Below are positions 12,561 through 25,157 of a stretch of 64,000 bases of DNA, one piece after another. Position 1 is the first letter of the stretch; each line of letters begins with the position of its first letter. The translations under genes and the position numbers were made by a program. This stretch comes from Hypericum androsaemum (taxonomy: Eukaryota; Streptophyta; Magnoliopsida; Malpighiales; Hypericaceae), in NCBI GenBank assembly GCA_963995505.1, contig OZ023189.1, positions 16,205,495 through 16,269,494 on the forward strand. Direction: 5' to 3'. Under the pieces are notes generated by a model. That model was not told the origin of the DNA. It did not search any database and worked only from the letters and a program-made list of their open reading frames with translations.

Positions 12561-13109
12561 AAATTCACCTTAATAGACCTTTATGGTTTTGGATTGAGTG
12601 GGGACTACTAAAAAGTTGTCCCCGTGGAGGGGACTGATTCAGAGCCTTTGGATCTATTTTTTTGTTTAAAAAATAGATCTGATGGTCAATATCACACGAA
12701 GAGTATTTTTGACCATATATCCTAAAAAGTGCCAACTAAGATTCTACCCACATTAATTCTGCCGCCCACATTGATTCTACATGAATTCTTCCACATTAAT
12801 TTTACTTTTTGACCATATATCTCGCCCGCTTCCAGATACCCCCTCCCGTCACTCTTCTTCTCTTTGTCTTTCTTTTCTTTTTTTGGTACGCCGCCGAAAA
12901 CTCTTTCCTTCTCTTCTCCACTTATATCTTTTTCTCCATGTAGCTCGGCTTTGCCGTGATTTGGCCGGCTCCGTCCGCACCAATATTCTCGATGCCACCA
13001 TCGACGGCCTATTATGCTACCTCTTCGGCTCTGTCCGCGCCATGAACATCATGTTTACCACCATGATATTTTTGTATTTGTACAATAGTATTTTTTGTAT
13101 TGGTATATT
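12561..13109. other. intergenic, no gene seen
   Basis: AT-rich sequence with a C/T-rich part at 12820-12950. A 112-codon open frame at 12781-13119 has no recognisable domain and biased, repetitive composition, so I do not call it a gene. Confidence 0.4.
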
Positions 13110-13725
13110 TGTATACTGATACTGATTTTCGAATGTAATGATAGTGATTTTCAGATGTAGTGATACTAGTTTTCAGATGTACTGACATTGGTTTTCATAT
13201 TTAATGATACTGGTTTGTAAATATAATGATATTAGTTTTCATATTTAATGATATTGGTTCACACATTTACTTATAGTGGTTAGCATGTTTACTGATAGTG
13301 GTTTGCACTTGTGGTGATAGTGGTTCGCATGTTCACTGGTACTGGTTAGCATGTTAATTGACGCTGGTTTCCATGTCGAGTGATAATAGTTTACGTGTTT
13401 AGTGATACTAGTTTTTGTATATAGTAGTTTTCATATATTGGCTTTCGGATGTTGGGATATTGGTTTTCGTATGTTGGGACATTAGTTTTCGTATATAGTG
13501 ATATTGGTTTGTATGTGTAGCGATAGTAGTTTTTATATGTAGCGATATTGGTTTGCATGTGTAGTGATATTGGTTTTCGAATGTTGGAATATTGATTTTC
13601 GTATGTAGTGATATTGGTTTGCATGTGTAGCGACAGTGGTTTTCATATATAGTTATATTGGTTTTAATATGTAGTGATATTGGCTTGCATATGTAGTGAT
13701 GTTGGTATAGTGGTTAGCATGTTTA
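13110..13725 (+). repeat. 22-bp minisatellite
   Basis: About 27 degenerate units follow the pattern TAGTGATACTGGTTTTCATATG, with variants at most positions but a steady 22-base period and a nearly constant TGATA.TGGTTT core. Because 22 is not a multiple of 3, the period in protein is 22 residues. This produces the spurious minus-strand frame at 13391-13624. Confidence 0.85.
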
Positions 13726-13749
13726 CAAATAGTGGTTTGTGTGTTGACA

Positions 13750-14185
13750 TCCTCCGGATTTTAAAATATGCAGTCCGACTGGTCGGACTAGGATACGAGT
13801 GTAATGGCATACCGGGTTTGGACCCAAAAATGGTTACCTTGCGAACCGAACTAAATTTGGTCGGACCAAATGGTCAGACCAAAAATTTGACTAACCCGGT
13901 AGTTCACCCAAATTTTTTAAATAAAAAATACATATCCGGTCCGACCCGATCTAATATTCCTATTTTTCATATTCTAATATTTTTGATGAAAAATGTAATA
14001 TTTTTTTATGTGTGTATGCGATTACATGTACAATTATACCTAAATTATATATAAATATATTTATTTTTCAAATTAAAAAATTTGGTCCGACCAGTAGTCC
14101 ATCTGGTCGGACTGGTTGACCCAGAGTACGATCCAAAATTTGGGTCGACTCCAGGTCGTATTTTGAAGACCATCGGTTTTCTTGA
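13750..14185. mobile_element. MITE-like repeat rich in GGTCGGACC motifs (copy 1)
   Basis: Both ends are crowded with GGTCGGAC/GTCCGACC-type palindromic words, and the outer ends are inverted (GATTTTAAAATATGC... against the reverse of ...GTATTTTGAAGACC). It belongs to the same family as 43843-44299, whose ends are exact. Here the ends are eroded and no target duplication was found. Confidence 0.55.
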
Positions 14186-14732
14186 GTGTATAATTTTGAA
14201 TTTTGAAAGGAAGAAGAATGTGAAAAATCAACCAATAGTAGAGTTCTGGGTTTAGAAAAATTAATTAATTATTCCTCTCTCCTTTACTTTTGCTAATGTT
14301 CTAAAATTACCCCTGAATATAATTTTATTATCCAAATTAGCCCTTTCCTCCCTTTAATCTCTATGGGGTGATGACTAACTTTTCTGCGCTCATTGCTAAC
14401 AGGAAAAAAAAATCGAATGTTCCGATCTCGAGGCATTGGTGGATTTATTACTTAATTAGTAGAAAGGCCACTTGTCAAGCTCCTTATAACCTTATAAGAA
14501 TAAACAGGAATTAACTCGAGTGTGAGTTCCGCGTCGATTTTGTCATCTCTCTCCTTTCCTCGTGGCCTCAACCACCCAAAATCCCAACCCAACCCAGACC
14601 CCTCTCTGTTCCCGAAACCCTAATCTTAATCACTCCGTCCTTCGCCCATAGTGTTAGGGTTTTGCCTCTTCTTCTACATTCCCTTTCTCTCAATCTCTTT
14701 CTCGAAGCCTGAGAGCTGCGAATTCGAAAAGA
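14186..14732. promoter_or_regulatory. 5' flank of the CCCH/KH gene
   Basis: AT-rich intergenic sequence turns C/T-rich from about 14540 to 14700, as in many plant 5' UTRs. The ATG at 14733 follows GAATTCGAAAAGA. No TATA element is assigned with confidence. Confidence 0.4.
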
Positions 14733-17261
14733 ATGGATCTTGGAGGAGGCAGGAAGAGAGGAAGGCACGACGGCGCCCTCAACGGGAACGGCGGCTTCAA
14801 GAGGTCCCGGCAAGGTCAGTATCGTAGTTTCCCACTCTCTCATTGTTTCCGATTCGAAACCGGAAAGATAAAGTTTCCGATTCTACTGGCTTTAGTTCCT
14901 TTGGCGTCAAATTAGATTCGAAAAGTTGAATTGCGTAGATTCAAGATTATAGATTCGCGAAAAAAGGGAACGAGAACTTGAGAGATATATCGAATTGTTT
15001 AGTGAAGCTACCCGAGTAGTTTGGTTGGATCGAATCTTTATTGGATTTGGTGATAAGAGCTTGATATAGAGCAGCTCAAAGGCTCCATAAAATGATATAC
15101 CCGGTGCAGTGTGGCGGATAGGGTTTTCCGAGCTTAATGTAGCTGTCATTTCCAATTTAAGCTCTTGGCCTCCTCTGCCATCAACCTATATAGACTGTTC
15201 GTGTTGTGGCTCTTTGTGCTTCGGACTTCATTGATTTGGGCTGGTTGCTCTATTCCGCTTTTAGACTTTTTGCGGTTGCATACTGGGTTTGATTGATTCT
15301 CTTCACAGAACGATGTTTTGGGGAGAAGGGGCTCAAAGCCCTTAGCTTTATCTCTTTCGAGTTGGTGTTGGCACTCATCTTGGGGTTTACTTGAATAGTG
15401 ATAGGGGGTCTATTTCTCACCGAAAGTCATATTACTAATGCTTCTCAGTTGCAATATTCCCTCACTCCAGAGAGTATAAGTAGTGTCAGATTTTGTTCAA
15501 GTTCAAACGTTAATAACTCACAGAAATAATAACTGAGGGGAATTAACTAATGTTCTGATACAGAAATGGAGTCCTTTCAAACTGGTATGATAGGAAGCAA
15601 ATCGAAGCCATGCACAAAGTTTTTCAGGTTCAAATCTTAACCTATCTAAGGCAAACAATCTTAATGATGCTCCGTCTATGTGTAATATCCATTAAGCTAG
15701 ACTTGATTAGTCTCTTAAAGTGAGTATGATTTGCACTAATGAATTTTCAAGGTTAAAGTTGTGATACAGGTTCTCATCTAATCTCTTAAAGAAGATTATT
15801 GAACAGAATTGGTTCTTTCCAGAGAGTACTTTGGATAACTACTTGTTCGGAATTAAGATAACTGAAAGAAGCTATGGGATGCAAAACTTGCCCCCTTCTA
15901 ATGTTGGATCGTAATTTGCAACATAAAAATTTTGAACTTTAAAGGATGCCTCTATGGATAAGGAGAACATGCATAACATTGTTGTACTGGGAAATTGTAC
16001 ATAATGTTGTGGTACTGGGAAGATATGGATTTATCATTGGTAATGTCAAAGAGCATGGTTTCAATCTGCGACTTGCTTCTTGGGAATTTGGAGCAGTTTT
16101 GTCTCGAAGCAGACCTGTTTCCCTTTCTTAAATTTACTCATGGGCTGCTGAATTAATTTTTTTGAATATTCTTTGCTATTTTTCATCCTTGCATTTATCA
16201 TTGGTAAGTCATAACCATTTTCAAATACAAGTTCCTAGATGACATTGCGGACTGCTCTGTCTTCTCTGGTGACATTCTGCCTTTTTCGCATTGAAGAAAG
16301 GGTTATTGACTTGATTTTAAAGATTTCATAATCATGACCTGCATTCTGCATCTCCATCCAGTGACACATCAATGATTAGATTTTCTGCCATGTCATGCTT
16401 TTCATTTAAGTTCCAGCGTCCTCTTGAGATAGGTTTGGTGCAGCAAAATTAACTTTGTTTCGTATCCTTTGGTGTTCTTTGTTTTGTAGTACTTCTGGAT
16501 GCCCTTTTGGCGAAGGATGTCACTTCTTGCATTTTGTCCCTGGTGGGTATAAAGCTGTTTCTCAGATGGTTAATCTTGGCGGAAATCCTGTTCCCATTCA
16601 ACATCCTCCTCGAAATCCAGGAATCCCATCATCTTTTCCTGATGGGTCTACTCCTCCAGCTGTGAAAACCCGTCTGTGCAACAAATACAATACAGCTGAA
16701 GGTTGCAAGTTTGGTGATAAATGCCATTTTGCCCATGGTGAGTGGGAGCTTGGGAAGCCTAATGCCCCGACATACGAAGATCCTCGTGGAATGGGGCCAA
16801 TGCATCATCACCAAGGCAGAATGGGTCACATGATGGATTATCATCCTCCCCAGGTTCATGGCGGTGCAACTGGCTTTGGACCCTCTGTTACCAAGATTAG
16901 TATCGATGCTTCTGTTACTGGAGCCATCATTGGGAAAAATGGAATGAACTCAAAGCACGTCTGTCAGGTTACTGGAGTCAAGCTTCTTATAAGAGAACAC
17001 GAGTCGGATCCTGGTCTTAAGAATATTGAACTCGAAGGAACTTTTGATCAGATCAAACAAGCTACTACGATGGTCCATGACCTAATTTTAAATGCTGGTC
17101 AGCACAACAGACCCCACACGAGAAACCCAGGGGGCCGTGGCCCCGGCGGCGGAAACAACTTCAAGACCAGGCTTTGCGAGAACTTCACAAAAGGAACTTG
17201 CACTTTTGGAGATAGGTGCCACTTCGCTCATGGAGCCGACGAATTACGCAAATCTCTGTGA
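14733..17261 (+). CDS. CCCH zinc finger and KH domain protein, three exons
   Basis: Exons are 14733-14814, 15564-15627 and 16490-17261, with GT-AG introns whose phases join to 305 residues. Residues 43-62 form a C-X8-C-X5-C-X3-H finger split across exons 2 and 3. A second finger (C111, C120, C126, H130) is also C-X8-C-X5-C-X3-H. A KH domain lies at about 181-247 with the GKNG loop at 196-199. A third finger is C-X7-C-X5-C-X3-H (C278 to H296). The order CCCH-CCCH-KH-CCCH is that of the plant group containing Arabidopsis C3H36 and C3H52 and related rice proteins, presumed RNA-binding regulators in nucleus or cytoplasm. The basic N-terminus ([11 protein letters not shown]) could be a nuclear signal. 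The first intron is 749 bases and the second 862. No damage is seen. Confidence 0.88.
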
Positions 17262-17618
17262 TATAACTTCCAAATTCTGCTCGCTTGTGCTTTTTGTCCT
17301 TCCTTCCCTTCAATTAGTCTAGGCCTTACCGTTTGGTTGAATAATTCTTCTAGGTGATTGTGGTTTATTGAGTTTTAGCTCTTGTCTGCTCTTCATTGTT
17401 TCTTCACCCAGTACGATTTCTTTGCGGCTGAATTCATGTTGATTTGGGGTTTATGGCCATTGCGTTGCTTACATGGAGTGGCCTTCTGCTGCCGATTTAG
17501 ACCTTCGATAATTTTTTCGTCAAGTATTCCGTGCGGCACTCGGGCTATGTCTCCTGGCCTTCTACTGCCGATTCAGACCTTCGAAAAATTGAGCCGCGAC
17601 ACAGACTCCACTAGATAA
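17262..17618 (+). other. 3' flank of the CCCH/KH gene
   Basis: Probable 3' UTR and flank. It holds a direct repeat of about 33 bases (GCCTTCTGCTGCCGATTTAG-like at about 17481 and again at about 17557 with a few changes). No other gene is seen. Confidence 0.4.
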
Positions 17619-18215
17619 TTACCCATGTGCAAACATTTTGGGTCGTTTTACGTGAGTTCTTGCCATTATCGAAATTTCCGGGAGAAAGAAGAGCATCTTC
17701 TCCCTTACGGATGTTGTAACAATTACAAGTGTAATCGAAGAGGTGGTGGCTAGGAAGAATTCCCACAACAAATTCAGTGGAAACCGTGTTGTTGGAATAG
17801 CCACCTGAGTATGTCTTAATGATGTCCGGTAATAAATTAGTTGGGCCGTGTCTGCTAATACCGAAATGGGGATTTGTCATCTTCTGCTTATTTTCTATGA
17901 TGCTCGTCATTCCCCTGTTGATATATAAAGTTTATTTCTCTCAATTTTTTTATGAACGTCGTAATTAAGTATGTTTAAGATACCAAATCTTAAAATCAAA
18001 AGACAAAACAGAGAATATTCGAACATTTATACTGAACCAAAAGAAAACAAGCTCCACTTTCTTTTCAATAGAATCCAACAATGAACAAAACTCTCATCAA
18101 ATAATACAAAAAAGAACCTACACACTACCCGAGAAACTAAATTCTTCACTGAAACCAAGGACGAAGTAGTATAAGATGAAATTTGATTGCATAAAAAGGC
18201 AAAACATTTGTTCAC
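17619..18215 (-). pseudogene. fragment of a third GATA-unit copy
   Basis: The minus-strand reading HFGISRHGPTNLLPDIIKTY and then NTVSTEFVVGILPSHH matches the middle of exon 2 of the two GATA genes at 20477-21908 and 44825-46216. The zinc-finger part, exon 1 and exon 3 are absent. Bases 17955-18200 continue with sequence that in the other copies lies upstream of the gene (compare 21700-21765 and 24120-24260). It is a deleted relic of the tandem unit. Confidence 0.8.
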
Positions 18216-20476
18216 CCTCCTCCTATTATCCCTAACTTTTGGAAAATGATTGTTCCGTCCCTAAGTTTTGATGATAATAGACTCTCGGGTCTCTGGAGTC
18301 GGAATATTCCATATTCTCCGGCGAACCCCCACTTAAAAAGACTAAAATGCCCGCTCTTTGTTAAAAAATAAAAAATCTTTTTTTCCCTTCTCTCTTCATC
18401 TTTTCCATCTACCTCCATCTTCAATTAAAACTCATACCCAAATAAATCAAAATAAACAGATAATCTGAAACTAAAACTCCCAAACATTCTTAATAAAAAT
18501 CGATGTTGGGCTTCTTGTTGGGCTCGAGGAAGACGCCAATGCTTAGACGTCGGTTACGGTACAACCCCTTCTCAAATAGACGTCCAGGGAGGAAGGAAGC
18601 CGAGCAGAAGAGGTCGGCAAGGCCAGCGCGGCCTTTCTTTCAGCCCTTCTTCTCGACCTCGTCGTCGGTGAGGGACCCCATCGAAGAGGGGTTCGGAGTA
18701 AGGATTGCGGTTGCGTGCCGCCACCTATCGTCGTGACAGAGCTGAAGATCCTGAAATGGCTCAAGAATCGGAGTTAACGTATGTCACTTGATTATTGGTT
18801 ACGAGTGAGGTGAAACCTGAAATGAAATAAAATTATTAAATTACCAGCCTTCTATTCATTATTTGGATGAGAACAAAGAAGACAACTTAAGAGACCTAAC
18901 CTTCTATTCAACTTAAATGAAATTAAATTCTGTGTTTACTTTTAGTTATTTTCGTTTGGGTAATAGGATTACTTTTCTCACACGATTTCCTACAAATTTT
19001 CCTACAGTTTTTCATTTTCTTGTACTATAAGATATATTCCCACTTTATGATACAACTTGCAAATTCTACTATTAAAGGGATGTCGTCAGCTCGAAAATTT
19101 ACCTCAAGATACTGAGAATATAATCAATTTGAACCATCTTGATAGTAGCGGTACGAGATGAAGTCACGGCCCGCCCGAGATCTACAAGCATCCCCCAACT
19201 TTAATTATTATTAGAAAGAAAATATTTTATGTCAAGGTGCAGGTAAATCCAAGAGGCACATCATTAATAAATATGGGTGGGTTTATGTGAGCCTTGTGGT
19301 TTTAGCCCACTAAATGAAATTGACATTAATTAATAGGGGTGAGGTTATGGGCATTAATTATTTAATTATGTTTTCTATTTTTGAAATTGCTCAGTTTTAC
19401 TAAAGTGTGATCGATAAATTTGTAATTATTTATGACTAAAAATCCAACTCCTACTTCTCTAAGAATCAAATTAAATATTAACCTTCAAATTAACTAATTT
19501 TTTTGGGTAAATAGATTAATTTTATTCCATATTCTCCAAATATTTACATCAAGTAGTACAAGAACTTGCGCTACTTGTTAATTACATGGTTAATCTTCAC
19601 GATTCCGCAAAGATTTCATATAAAAAATAAGTCTTGTGACCCAAACTCCTCCCTTAAATTCGACCACCTAAGCCAAAATTAACTAATATTTGTATATTGT
19701 TTTACCCTGCACAACAAAATTTCAAAAATACTGAATCATACTATTGCTATCAAGAATTGGCAAACATATAACCTGGTCGCCAAAAAAATTTATTTTGAGC
19801 AAAGCATCTGTATTTGATTAAAGTCGTCTGACGGGGTTTTACACAAGTTCGTGATAATAGGTTTTCTCCAACAAGCAAAAAGATAATAGCCCATCCTAGC
19901 CTACAAACCAAGTCCACAACGATTGCTTCTCTTGTAGATTTCGAAATCCAGCCCATACAGAAATGGAATATGGTATATTCAACTAATAAAAGTGCATACA
20001 GAAAAAAGCTAACAAAAGTTCGACATCATTTTCTACATCTCATGACAAATTATTTATTCTCTGAGGTTGATTAAAATTTTTTGATATAAAATACTGAATA
20101 TTGTATCACTTAATATGTTGGAAAAAAATGGCATTGTATCTACGAGAAATTTTATGATATACTCTCTATACTAACTTATATAATACTCACCAAATAGATT
20201 CATCACTATTTAATTTTATGGTGCACTTTCCAATTGGAAGGTGATACATAAATTTCCATGTGCCAAACATTTTGGGTTATTTTAAGTTGGGTTAGCTACA
20301 CTTGGATTTAAGTTAAGAGTTGACCTCAACTCTGACAAGATAAACTATAGATTTCAACTCTTCACTTTTTTATTTAAAAATAATAATTCAAACATTGTAA
20401 AACACTACGAAGTCCGTATTCTTTTATTTTCAAAAAGGCTTCTTGATATCGTTAAATAGGTGCTTGCCGGTTCTTA
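18216..20476. other. left flank of duplicated unit, copy A
   Basis: No gene is convincing; a 77-codon frame at 18503-18736 has no recognisable feature. From about 18800 the sequence pairs with copy B: 18860-18960 with 41990-42110, 19190-19400 with 43170-43330, and 19480-19990 with 43390-43842. Bases 19973-19980 (GTATATTC) are the empty site of the MITE present in copy B. Bases 20000-20460 pair with 44340-44790. Confidence 0.65.
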
Positions 20477-21908
20477 TTATGAGTTGAAGCTGCCCCGGCT
20501 GTTGATCTCGTACATAGCTGCTTCTCTAGCCTTTCTCCGATCCTCCTCTTTCCTATACCTGATACCACATGCATTGCATAGTGTCTGCCATTGAAAGTTA
20601 TAGATTGAATCAACTTACTAGATTAATATAAAAAAATGTATTCCACAAAAGATCATCAGAGTACTATACTTGAATTTAGATTAGTCAGTCCAATGAATGT
20701 CGGATAACAAGTAATATAAAAAATCATTGGATGTACCTTGGGACCAAGTGGGCCTTTCCTCCACATGGGGGTGTCCCTTGTGTTACAATCACTACTCATG
20801 CACCTCTTGCCGATATAAATCCCACGTTTACGCGAGTTCTTGCCATCATCGACATTTCCAGGAAGAAGAGCATCGTCTCCGTTACTGATTTCGTAACAAT
20901 TATAACTGTAATTTTGTTTATTGGTTGGAAGTAGACTACCACCAGCAGCTGGAATATGGGTGAAGCCACCATTAAAATGGTAATTGTAGGAGTGGTGGTG
21001 GCTAGGCGGAATTCCCACTACAAATTCAGTGGAAACCATGTTGTTTGAATAGCCACCGGAGTATGTACTAATGATGTCCGGTAATAAATTAGTTGGGCCA
21101 TGTCCGTTAATGCCGAAGTGCGTATTTGTCTTCTTCTGCTTGTTTTCTACGATGCATGATTTCCCTCTACTCATACCCTGTTGATATAAATTAAATGTTA
21201 TAGCTTAATCTTCAATTTCTTTTCTAAGGAATTGCGCATGTTATATACATCATGATAACAGACTACGACCTTGTTATAAATTTAAGTGGAATAAGATTCT
21301 GTAATTGTCGTTGAACCACAATATTGCTAGCTTTTTTTTTAAAATGTCACATTTCTAGCTACCCCCACCCAATTAGTATTTTTCTAATTTATGAAAAAAA
21401 TATTTAGTCATATATGTGTGTGTGTGAAAGTACAAAATTTTTGAGCTGATCGATAAAAAAGTAGACAAACCAAACTACACAAAAGTTACGTTGATCCAGC
21501 CAAACAAATTTTAGAATACTCGCATCGAGATAGTCAAAGGTCGTGGACATGCAAATATACTCAAATTGTACAGCGTTAATTCTAAGAAATTCAGTACGAA
21601 CGAACAAAAGAGTCCGTTTTTGAATATGATCTGACTTTTTTTTATAGTAAATATGATCTAATTTAACTCGATTTGAAATACTTGAAATTGAGGTGGAATT
21701 TGGGTATGTATTTGAGTATGTTTAAGATGGGAAATCTTAAAATCAAAAGACAGACAGATTAGGGTACCTCGTTGCCCTGGTAGCCAGATCGGCAATTGTC
21801 GTCGCTAATTGGTTGTCCCAATTTGAGAGTAAGGTCCACCATTTTCCCATTATTAATTCCGTGATTATGATCCAACTTCAATGCTTTGTCTGACCACGCA
21901 GAGTCCAT
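20477..21908 (-). CDS. GATA29-like transcription factor, copy A
   Basis: On the minus strand, exons are 21908-21768, 21177-20737 and 20584-20477, all phase 0 with GT-AG introns, giving 229 residues. Exon 1 encodes MDSAWSDKALKLDHNHGINN and on to GNE. Exon 2 is Ser/Asn/Gly/His-rich. The finger spans exons 2-3: C-X4-C (CMSSDC), then TPMWRKGPLGPK, then TLCNACGIRYRK, so the spacing is C-X4-C-X18-C-X2-C rather than the usual plant C-X2-C. A basic tail RKEEDRRKAREAA follows. This resembles the Arabidopsis GATA29 type, a poorly studied sequence-specific DNA-binding factor acting in the nucleus. It reads away from the desaturase locus on the other strand. It is a close paralogue of 44825-46216, and both are intact, so selection may have kept both. 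Confidence 0.85.
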
Positions 21909-22956
21909 GAGCCTTTACCTTGTGTAGGATCAGAGTCAAATCATATGAAAACAAAAGAATCGTAAAAGTTTATAGGAATTTATAGAAATTCTTCATCATG
22001 CAGGAGAAGAGAAAGAGGAAGGAGGAGAGACAAAGGGATGCGAATTTTTTTATTTCCTTAAGTTTTTTTTCCAAAAGCAATTAACTCCATACATAATTTT
22101 CCCACGGTAAGCTACCACCTTTTTAAAAACAGAATTTTTTATTTCCTCAGAATTTCAACATTTGTTTAATATTTAAACTTAATTCCGCAACTCTCACTTC
22201 AGCTAAGCCTACAGTGCGGAGTAAATTGTCCTTTATAAGAGAGAAATTAATTAAGAAAGCCATTCTCATGCAAAATAAAGTTAAAAGGTGAATTAGCAGT
22301 TAATGAGCATAAGGTAAACATGATCTGGACGACCGACAATTAGATTGGTACAAGCATTACTACTAAACACGCTATTTATGATGACAAAAAAAAGCATCAT
22401 TAGGACTGGCGAACCACAACGCAGTATTATTTATCTCTGCAATTAAGACAAAATTTTCGGACTTTGTCGAGTTTTTCTAGTTTAACTAATAAGTCTCGAA
22501 TTTGAACATTTAAGAATGTAGTACTGTTAAATATTTAATGGGATAGCTTTTCCATCTTACAAAAATTTTACACGGCTCATGTTGGGAATGTAGAGAAATT
22601 GATGCAAAACGAGGAGCTATCGACCGCTAGCTCCTTAGCAAACACTAGAGGGTGGTCCAGAATGTAGCTGATTTTGGGACCTAGCGGTTGCTTGTTTTGG
22701 ACTCCTGAGACGACCAAGATAATTTTTTTGATGTACAAGAATTTAGCTCTATATAAAGATATGTTACCATAGGGTTACATATGGCTTTGTGGCTACTCAT
22801 CAATAAAAAATTTCTTTTTTTTCGTGGAAGTATGCATTAGGCCCAACCACGTAATCTTGTGTCCGTGTTCTTTGCATGCTATTATTCTCTTGTGAGCATA
22901 ATTCCTAACAACTCAAACTTGGATTAACCTTCCGGTTGGTTTCCAGATATTGGGTG
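21909..22956. other. upstream region of GATA copy A
   Basis: Bases 21909-22070 pair with 46217-46400 of copy B. From about 22070 to 23700 copy A has extra sequence (including the Cassandra element) that copy B lacks. No gene is seen; the sequence is AT-rich. Confidence 0.5.
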
Positions 22957-23568
22957 TGTGATACCCCGTAAATGATATGTACTGTCTGAAATGCCTTAAG
23001 TGATTTGATTGGTACTATCCATAACAACAAGGTGCACCTTCTTTTCTGGCACCCATCTTGAGATAACTCCAAGATTAAACACATTTAGCCGGGAGTAGGA
23101 TCAGGATGGGTGACCTCCTGGGAAGTATTTTTCGGGATGCATGTGAGTGAGGACAAAACACGCTGAAAAAGACTTGTGTTGGTCTGTGGAGACAGTCGGT
23201 CAGATCACGGGGCGTTACATTTGGTATCAGAGCAAATATGCTACTGGGACTATTCTGTATTCTGTCTGGCGCGACGAGGACGTCTCGTATTTAAGGAGGG
23301 GTGAATGTGATACCCCGTAAATGATATGTACTGTCTGAAATACCTTAAGTGATTTGATTGGTACTATCCATACCAACAAGGTGCACCTTCTTTTCTGGCA
23401 CCCATCTTGAGAGAATTCCAAGGTTAAACGCGTTTAGCCGGGAGTAGGATCAGGATGGGTGACCTCCTGGGAAGTATTTTCCGGGATGCATATGAGTGAG
23501 GACAAAACACGCTGAAAAAGACCTGTGTTGGTCTGTAGAGACAGTCGGTCAGATCACGGGGCGTTACA
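22957..23568 (+). mobile_element. Cassandra TRIM retrotransposon
   Basis: Two direct LTRs of 263 bases each (22957-23219 and 23306-23568) start TGTGATACCCC and end GGGGCGTTACA, differing at only about ten places. Each LTR contains a 5S-rRNA-derived block with the internal pol III promoter words GGATGGGTGACCTCCTGGGA. A tRNA-Met primer-binding site TGGTATCAGAGC lies at 23222-23233, and a purine tract AAGGAGGGGTGAA precedes the 3' LTR. The internal region is only 86 bases and non-coding. Flanks GGGTG/GGGTA are a near-matching 5-bp target duplication. The element has no protein and must be moved by other retrotransposons. Confidence 0.93.
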
Positions 23569-24890
23569 GGGTATTATTAGAAAAAATATTGATCAACCTA
23601 ACAGTATGACCAAGTACTTACCCAATTTGATCTTAATCAGTATCGATTGGGTTGATCCTAATTGGGAATAATATTAAGAGATCCTACATTGTCATTTATA
23701 CAAAATTAGGTAGAAATGATCAAATACATGAAATAACATTTATCGATCTATTCAAACCTTGTATGATTCGTGCCTACAAGTCGATACCTTAAAAAAATAA
23801 AGCAACTTTACCTATCAGTCGCCCTGCTTTCTGCTCCCAAAAAAGGAAAATAAAGTGGACGCGTGTCTGTATGTAACTAATTGGTAACTAAACGGTTCGA
23901 TATATATCTAGATTTTTTTTTTGAGAAAGTAACTAGAAAATATTTCTTGGTAGCACAGGATCCGAGTATTAGAAACATGTATGCTGAACCAATAAAAAAC
24001 AAAGAAAATTTCATTTTGTTATTGACATGAGACATGTATGCATTAATTTTCATGTGCAAGAAATATTATCAATAATAATAATTGCAGACTTATCAAAAAA
24101 ATAATATAATGGCAGAAAATAAATAATTATGTCAAGAAGCTCCGGTTTCTTTCAATAGAATCTAACAATGAACAAAAGCAAGTTAACTCTCAGCAAATAA
24201 TACAAAAAGAACCTACACGAGAAACTGAATTCTTCAGTAAGACCAAGGAACGAAAGATAAAAAGTGAATCATATTCCACCCAACAAGAAAAAAAATGTAT
24301 CATATATTTTATTCTCATAGTCTTAGTGACGTAGTGCTCACATGTATCACATGTTGAAGTAGTAAGGATGAATTTTTATCGCTTAAAAAAATCGATGACG
24401 AGGACAAAGTTAAAGACATACGGAATAAAGTTTCGATCGATCGAGGATTTTCAACAGCTAGGGAGCTAAGCCACCGAATGTTGGAGATGTGGACGTACGG
24501 GAAGATACGGCAATTGTGGTCTAGCAATTTTAGGATATGAGAGCGATACCAAGGACGAGGACCTTATTTATAACAAGGGTCACTTAGAGCCAACCTCTTT
24601 AGATGGAAGGTGTATGATCTTCCACATCTACTCTTTCTTTCAATTGTTGCTAATGCTAATGCTGATGCTAATACTATCGCGTTGTCGTTTCTTTCATATT
24701 TTGTTTGTGCAAGTCGGACCTCATAATTAATTTTTTTCGATCTTGTAGTTAATTCTTTTTATGGTTTATATTTGGCTCTTTAATTTTCTTAATTAAACCA
24801 ATATTGGACTATTGATTGATTCGGTAGTGATAAATGGTATTAGAATTTTATATCTAATCTAAAATTTAAAGATAATGGTGTGTGAGTTAG
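23569..24890. other. intergenic region of unit copy A
   Basis: Bases 23700-24720 pair with 46390-46450 and then 47700-48870 of copy B. Bases 23735-23775 are the empty site of the LINE found at 46452-47697. No gene is seen. Confidence 0.6.
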
Positions 24891-25140
24891 CCTTTCCGTG
24901 CTAGCAAGTTACGGCTACCCAATTCAACTTACAAGATGTATTTTCCGCGATTAGGAAATGATGTAATATGCATTTTTGATTGCAGTGGTGTAATCTGCAG
25001 TTTATTTGGTTTTGTTACTGCTTGGTGTAAGAGGCAATTGGTGTAGACTCATGTGTGTTGATTGGTGTCTGTGCAATCTTCACTTTTGTGAATTGTTGTA
25101 ATTACTTTGGTGATCAATAATATTATATACTTTTCAAAAA
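24891..25140 (+). mobile_element. short 3'-end LINE insertion
   Basis: A 250-base insert ends in a run of A and is flanked by the 17-bp direct repeat AATGGTGTGTGAGTTAG at 24874-24890 and 25141-25157. Its tail, ATATTATATACTTTTCAAAAAA, resembles the 3' end of the LINE at 25913-31420 (read on the minus strand, ATAATATTATCCTTTCAAAA), so it is probably a 5'-truncated copy of a related LINE. Confidence 0.75.
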
Positions 25141-25157
25141 AATGGTGTGTGAGTTAG

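Noticed and set aside
12781..13119. 112-codon plus-strand frame
   Set aside because: Low-complexity C/T-rich and AT-rich sequence, runs into the minisatellite, no homology recognised.
13391..13624. Repeat-peptide frame on the minus strand
   Set aside because: It is only the 22-bp minisatellite read in translation.
18503..18736. 77-codon Arg-rich frame
   Set aside because: No domain, no matching frame in copy B and a competing minus-strand frame of equal length.
23090..23130. 5S rRNA gene
   Set aside because: The 5S-like words sit inside repeated LTRs with a primer site and purine tract; this is Cassandra, not a 5S gene.
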